Positions 59,563-64,000 of a stretch of 64,000 nucleotides of DNA are shown here, one piece after another. Every line of letters starts with the position of its first letter. The first letter of the stretch is position 1. The stretch is from Microdochium bolleyi (taxonomy: Eukaryota > Ascomycota > Sordariomycetes > Xylariales > Microdochiaceae). The translations under genes and the position numbers were made by a program. Below the pieces are notes generated by a model. It searched no databases, was not told where the DNA came from, and saw nothing but the letters and a program-made list of their open reading frames with translations. The DNA lies in NCBI GenBank assembly GCA_001566295.1, contig KQ964246.1, positions 1,178,001 through 1,242,000 of the forward strand, given 5' to 3'.

Positions 59563-62556
59563 TCATCGAAACAGGCTTCGGAGACCAGACGCCTTGAACC
59601 CTCTGTTTATCGTCTTCACGCGCGCCCACTTCTTCCCCGGCTTGGTTGTTTGTGTTGTCGGATGTTGAGTTCGTTCGATGACAGTGTCATTTGCAGCTGT
59701 GCACGTGGACAATGGCTTCGCAGACAGACTCCCCTGCCGAGCGCTGTTGATGGATGCAGTTCGAAGTATTGGGCTTCCTAGAGTGAGCAGCCCCTCGCCT
59801 CTTCTGAGCACTTCATACGACTTGGCCGACTTAAACCGCCGCATGCTGCCTGTTTGCGTGGCATTCGCAGTGCTGTCCGCGTGAGCCGGCACGTGCGGAA
59901 GACTAGTGTTGCTTCGCTTAAACTCGTCCTTGATCATCGGCAGCTTCGCCTCGGCACCGTCCATGTCTCCTCTGCTGGCAGTGTCGCCATAGCTCGTCCT
60001 AGGAATGACGCTGCGGTCTTGGCTCTTCGTAGTTGATCCCGTAGTGGCTGACCTCTTGGTGAATGAGCTCGAAATGCTCGCCACGCTGAGCTTGCGCATG
60101 ACCGTCGATGCTGAGCTGCGCACCAATAGCTCGCTCCTGGAACGACTTGACATGCCGGGGAACGGCAGGCTTTCTCGGCTCCAGATATCAGCGAGCAGAG
60201 CCTCCAATCGCAGCCGTTCCGCCAGAGCAGGAGCGAGAGTGTTTCGGGGATTCGTTGTTAGCAATGATTGTGACCTGCCAATAGTCGAGCTTGACGTGGT
60301 TGGCAAGCTGTCCTTGACGGTCGTCGTGTTTTTGAGCACCACCTGACACAGCGGAGACTTGGACCCAACCGTGGTAGCTCGTTGTATTGAGACTCGGCGA
60401 GCAATAGTTCCTGTACACATGTCAACCAAAACTCTGCAAGGGGTATTTTAAGTGGTACGTAATGATTACCTGGTTTGCCGAATATAGTCCCGAGGCTCTT
60501 TATGCTCAGACTCATCGAATCGCATGGTGTTGCTTCGGACAGGCCGAAGTTTTGATCTGGATCTGTGCGAGTCAATCGGGAGCGCCACTCCATTTCTTCC
60601 TTCGGGTTACAAGCGGTCATAATGATCTCGTACAGCTGGCAATCGTATTCAAACATCAGCTTCCAGGAGAATGGTGCCGTATGACATTGAAGCCCTGGAT
60701 CTTGTTAGCAGTGTTTGTACGCCGCAACATTGCCAAGTGCATCTAACCTTGCCCATTGTCTACCTCCTCTACTCTGACGCTGTTGAGACTGATGCACAAG
60801 CGAATGGTGTAATGATGGTTTCCTTTCTCGGCAATCGCCAAACATAGGCGGTCCTTGTATAAAAGCGAAACCATATACTCTCCTTCGACAGCATCCCAAG
60901 TCTGCCAGCACACGTGTAGCGCTCCGCAAAGTTGTACTTGCCCAAGAGATCGGATCATTGATTTTGATGCTGCATTCAGACTCTGTACTGTGTCAGCTGT
61001 GCCTGTGGCCATCGGGCATAGGTTCTTACCTGGGAAGGATAGACAAGACGGTCTTGTAGGAGCCATGTCCTTTCAAGACAGACTTTCACATCGGGATCAT
61101 CAGTTGCCCGATTGATCTCTGCCGTAGCTTCGCGGAGACGGAAAAGTACCCCCTCGATTTCCATTTGCGAACCAGGACAGTCACACGCAGGCGTGTACTT
61201 CAATAGCTCAGAGAAGAGAAGGGGATACCGGCAGACTCTTTGGATAGGCTTCACGAGGAGATCTGCAACAGTCAAAGACTTCTTCGAATCATCAAGGTGT
61301 TGGTGCTCTGACCCAAGTGAGGCAGCGAGCGCTTCAAGTCCTCGTTGGTATGACTCCCAACCGGGAATGGCCTCGTTCGCAGATGCAACGTCTTTGATCA
61401 TCATCTCGTACTTTGCCCCGTACTCCTCGTAAATGAAGAATCGGTGTACTCGACGTCCGAATATTCGCGCCACTTCTGCTGCTATTTCCGGATCTGCCGT
61501 CAAGCTGGATGTGGTCTGCGACTTTGTCTCCCCACCTCTATGCTCATCGACGGAGTCGAGACTGTACCAGCGATGGTGGCGTTTTGTAGGATTCAGAAGG
61601 GAATGCCGCGCAGGAGCCTGTGCCTCGGTGACCGGGAATTCTGTGCTTGGCACGGACCGGTGAAGCTCACCGAGCATTTCCTGATGAAGCTCGACTATTT
61701 CATTGAGGTTCCTGTTGATTGATTGACGAAGGCCCTTACGCTGTGTTGGCAGCGACGCCAGAATAGTGATGTAGACGTTCATGAGAAACCTGACATCGCT
61801 AATGTAGTTTGCTTCTGTGCTCAGAAGCTCCTCCAGAATGCGCCGTCGTTGCAGGGATCTTTCGAATGCCTCGTCGTCTGTTAGATTTGCGCCGTCAAAG
61901 TAGCTCTCTTCCGAGAACCGAGGAGCCGGTGTGGACGCCCGACTGCTACGTTCCGTCCATCCATGTGAGGATCTTGCCAACCGACGTTGCTTCGGTGCCA
62001 TAAGACTAGCGCTGGCGAGACTGATACTGGCGCTGTGGACTTCTGTGATGAAAGCAAACGAAGATCCTGAAGATGACTTTCGTGTTAGGAGGCGAGGCCG
62101 AGAGTACGCACCACCATTGCTTGGACTCTCGAGAGATTCGACCTGGTCAACTTGATCCGGCATTGATTGCATAGCTCGCTTGTGCAGGCTCCGCATCCAT
62201 TTCTGGAACGGTCTGGGACCTGGTGATGTGACCTTCTCGGTCGGTGGGTCGGCCTCACCGTCGACCTTAATGGAAGGGATGGCTAAATCTCCTGGCTTGG
62301 ACAGATGGTGATGTTGGTCGCAGGGAGGGCCTGGGCTATCGAGCTCGGCCTTTTCAGTGAAAACCCCCCAAGTGGCCTTAGCATCAAGATAGGAGAAGTC
62401 AAAGTCGTCGAGTCCGAGATCAGGATCCGTCCTGGTCGTGCGTAGTGACGGTGTAGCGCGTGATGCATGACCGGCGCCATGCCTAGGGGTGTACAGAGAA
62501 CAGCTCCGGGGACTGTCCCTCGTGGGCGCGTGACAACTGGAGAGGGCGACAGCCAT
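59563..62556 (-). CDS. RhoGEF (DH-PH domain guanine nucleotide exchange factor)
   Basis: Four exons (62556-61030, 60982-60748, 60694-60470, 60410-59563) give 944 aa; all introns are GT-AG and the phases match. DH-domain proteins activate Rho-family GTPases. The DH domain spans about 236-490: RRRILEELLSTEANYISDV (CR1), FGRRVHRFFIYEEYGAKYE, and LLVKPIQRVCRYPLLFSELLKY (CR3). A PH-like region crosses exons 2-3 (GQVQLCGALHVCWQ, EYMVSLLYKDRLCLA, WKLMFEYDCQLYEIIMTAC, EEMEWRSRL). The first 230 and last 300 residues are Ser/Arg-rich and disordered, with a basic C-terminus (KWARVKTINRGFKASGLRSLFR region). There is no DEP, CNH or BAR domain, so it is not Rom2-type. A 45-base in-frame stretch at 62067-62111 also looks like an intron. 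Confidence 0.88.
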
Positions 62557-64000
62557 TGTGGCCAGGGATGTCAAGTAAGTTGAAGATAATTGAGGTCCAA
62601 GACAGCCAAAAATCGTCAAAGCATAAAGATCATGGTGCACAAAGGATGGCGGAGGTCGATGAAGCCGACTTCTGGGCACGTTGCGCCAGACAGCCGTTTC
62701 CTCTGGCGAGGCAGAACAATGAGAGATCTGGAGCAGGCCAGCTGCTCTGAGTCGGACGATTCGAGGTTGAGCGGGCAACAAAGAAAATGCTGACACTTGG
62801 AGGCAGGCGCACTCGTCAGGTGCGTTCGAGCCTACCAAACCAGGTATCAAACGTCACCAGTGGCAGGAATGTGAACTTTCGAGACGCCAAGAATGTCTCT
62901 GTAGTAGACTTTGGGAACCCGAGACAGCTGGACAACGACCTGTGTGTGTCTAGAGTATGTACTGACACGGAATTTTGCCAAGTTTCTCAATGATCGGATT
63001 TGCGATTTGCGAAAGTGTGCAACCGCAGCTAAGAGGGAAAATGACGTGCTAAGAAGGAGTGTCGAGGCGATGGGCGATGCGCGTGCAAGCTAATCAGAAA
63101 GATATGAGCATGAGGTTGTGGTATACCCAACAGCAAAACAATGCAGTCGAAGAGAGGCCAGCGATATCGCGACAGTGAGTGAGTGGTACAGTAGAGAGTC
63201 CTGCGGCAACGCACCGCACTGTTCCATGTTGCATCAGGACGCGTTCCGGCCCGAGATTGACTAGCCATTAGCATGCTCGGTTTATTGCCGAACTAGCACA
63301 GGATGTTCGAGAACTCGTTCCATGCAATCTGGATGCTGCATATGGTCCGAGCTAGCTCGATTGGCGTCGATGCCGCTGCGTCATAGGGGGACGCGACCAG
63401 GGGCATTTCCAGACGACAGAGAAGGGATCCGCAGGCGATCATGTTGATAGAGTCATCCAAGGGCCTGGATATTGCCGACCGTCGTATGTAAGATAGGTAC
63501 ATCTGATGTGAACACACGGACTATTTCCGTCAGGGAGCGCTCAGCACGAATGCGCTTGAGAGAGCAATGTCGAGGTGATAGTTGAAAGAGCACAAGAACA
63601 CAAAGTCAACAGCCTGAACCACAGCCATGGAAATCCGCAGAGTTCGTCTCATACACGCCAGTACCAAGTATACCACTCACGACCGATATACCAAAATTAT
63701 TGACCACCCTCATGACCAATCCCATGTGTTCATGATTGATCAAAAGCCAAGTTTACGAACGGATTTCGATGACCTGAGCTGCATAATAGGATTGGCTCCC
63801 CATAAAACATATGCAGGGGAGCGGCGATCTGCCGCACTAGACAGGCCATCTCCCAGCCCTGGCAGGAGCTGATCCTCCGAGGCATGTGGCTGGTGCAAGT
63901 GTGGCTATGCAAGCACAGCTGAGCGGCAGAGGAGGCGCATTCGCGTAAAATCGTTGTTCCGGACCCGCCCAAGAGAGGCCGGAGCAGGTGCGCCCCACCA
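62557..64000. other. Region upstream of the RhoGEF gene to the window edge
   Basis: It presumably contains the RhoGEF promoter. No open frame with recognisable features was found on either strand; a gene entering from beyond 64000 cannot be excluded. Confidence 0.5.

Overview
The window looks like nuclear DNA of a filamentous ascomycete (Pezizomycotina, most likely Sordariomycetes). The evidence is GC-rich genes with short GT-AG introns carrying CTRAC-type branch points (about 45-90 bases), a class IV chitin synthase, a BtgE-type cell-wall glucanase, a CYT-4-type mitochondrial RNase and a polo kinase with a long fungal C-terminus. The species cannot be named from sequence alone. I find 14 supported genes, one of them an unrecognised orphan, plus one weak candidate gene and one probable gene relic. 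I saw no tRNA, rRNA, CRISPR array or intact transposon.

Layout. 0-5 kb: NUS1 (+), an AlkB-type dioxygenase (-) and TRM5 (+); the last two share a 0.7 kb divergent promoter holding a perfect 25-base palindrome. 4.9-13.9 kb: a 9 kb gene-free stretch with a CT microsatellite, a 32-base C tract and a G-quadruplex-like run, leading into a Reg1-type PP1 regulatory subunit gene (+). 17-20 kb: CYT-4/DSS1-type mitochondrial exoribonuclease (-). 20.4-24.3 kb: non-coding, with a likely decayed gene. 24.3-26 kb: BtgE-like GH17 protein (+). 28-30 kb: WD40 protein (-). 32.7-43.9 kb: class IV chitin synthase (-) and a Skt5/Chs4-type, CaaX-tailed Sel1-repeat activator (+), arranged head to head across 5.2 kb. 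45.4-48.6 kb: polo-like kinase (-). 49.3-50.3 kb: OPA3-like protein (+). 51.0-51.9 kb: unrecognised three-exon gene (+). 55.9-56.5 kb: small membrane protein (+). 57.9-58.6 kb: Rtc3/SBDS-domain protein (-). 59.6-62.6 kb: DH-PH RhoGEF (-).

Functional theme. Most genes are housekeeping, but several concern the cell wall and polar growth. In yeast, Chs3-class chitin synthases depend on the prenylated Sel1 protein Chs4/Skt5, and the divergent pair here looks like that enzyme-activator couple. BtgE (glucan), NUS1 (dolichol for glycosylation and GPI anchors) and the RhoGEF lie in the same 64 kb. Two mitochondrial genes (CYT-4-like and OPA3-like) and two mitosis or signalling genes (polo, Reg1-like) are interspersed. 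I see no secondary-metabolite cluster and no clearly new multi-gene system. The most noteworthy points are the chitin synthase-activator pair, the TRM5 palindrome, the PIP-box-like N-terminus of the AlkB protein, the R-to-K change in the NUS1 tail, and the orphan and relic genes.
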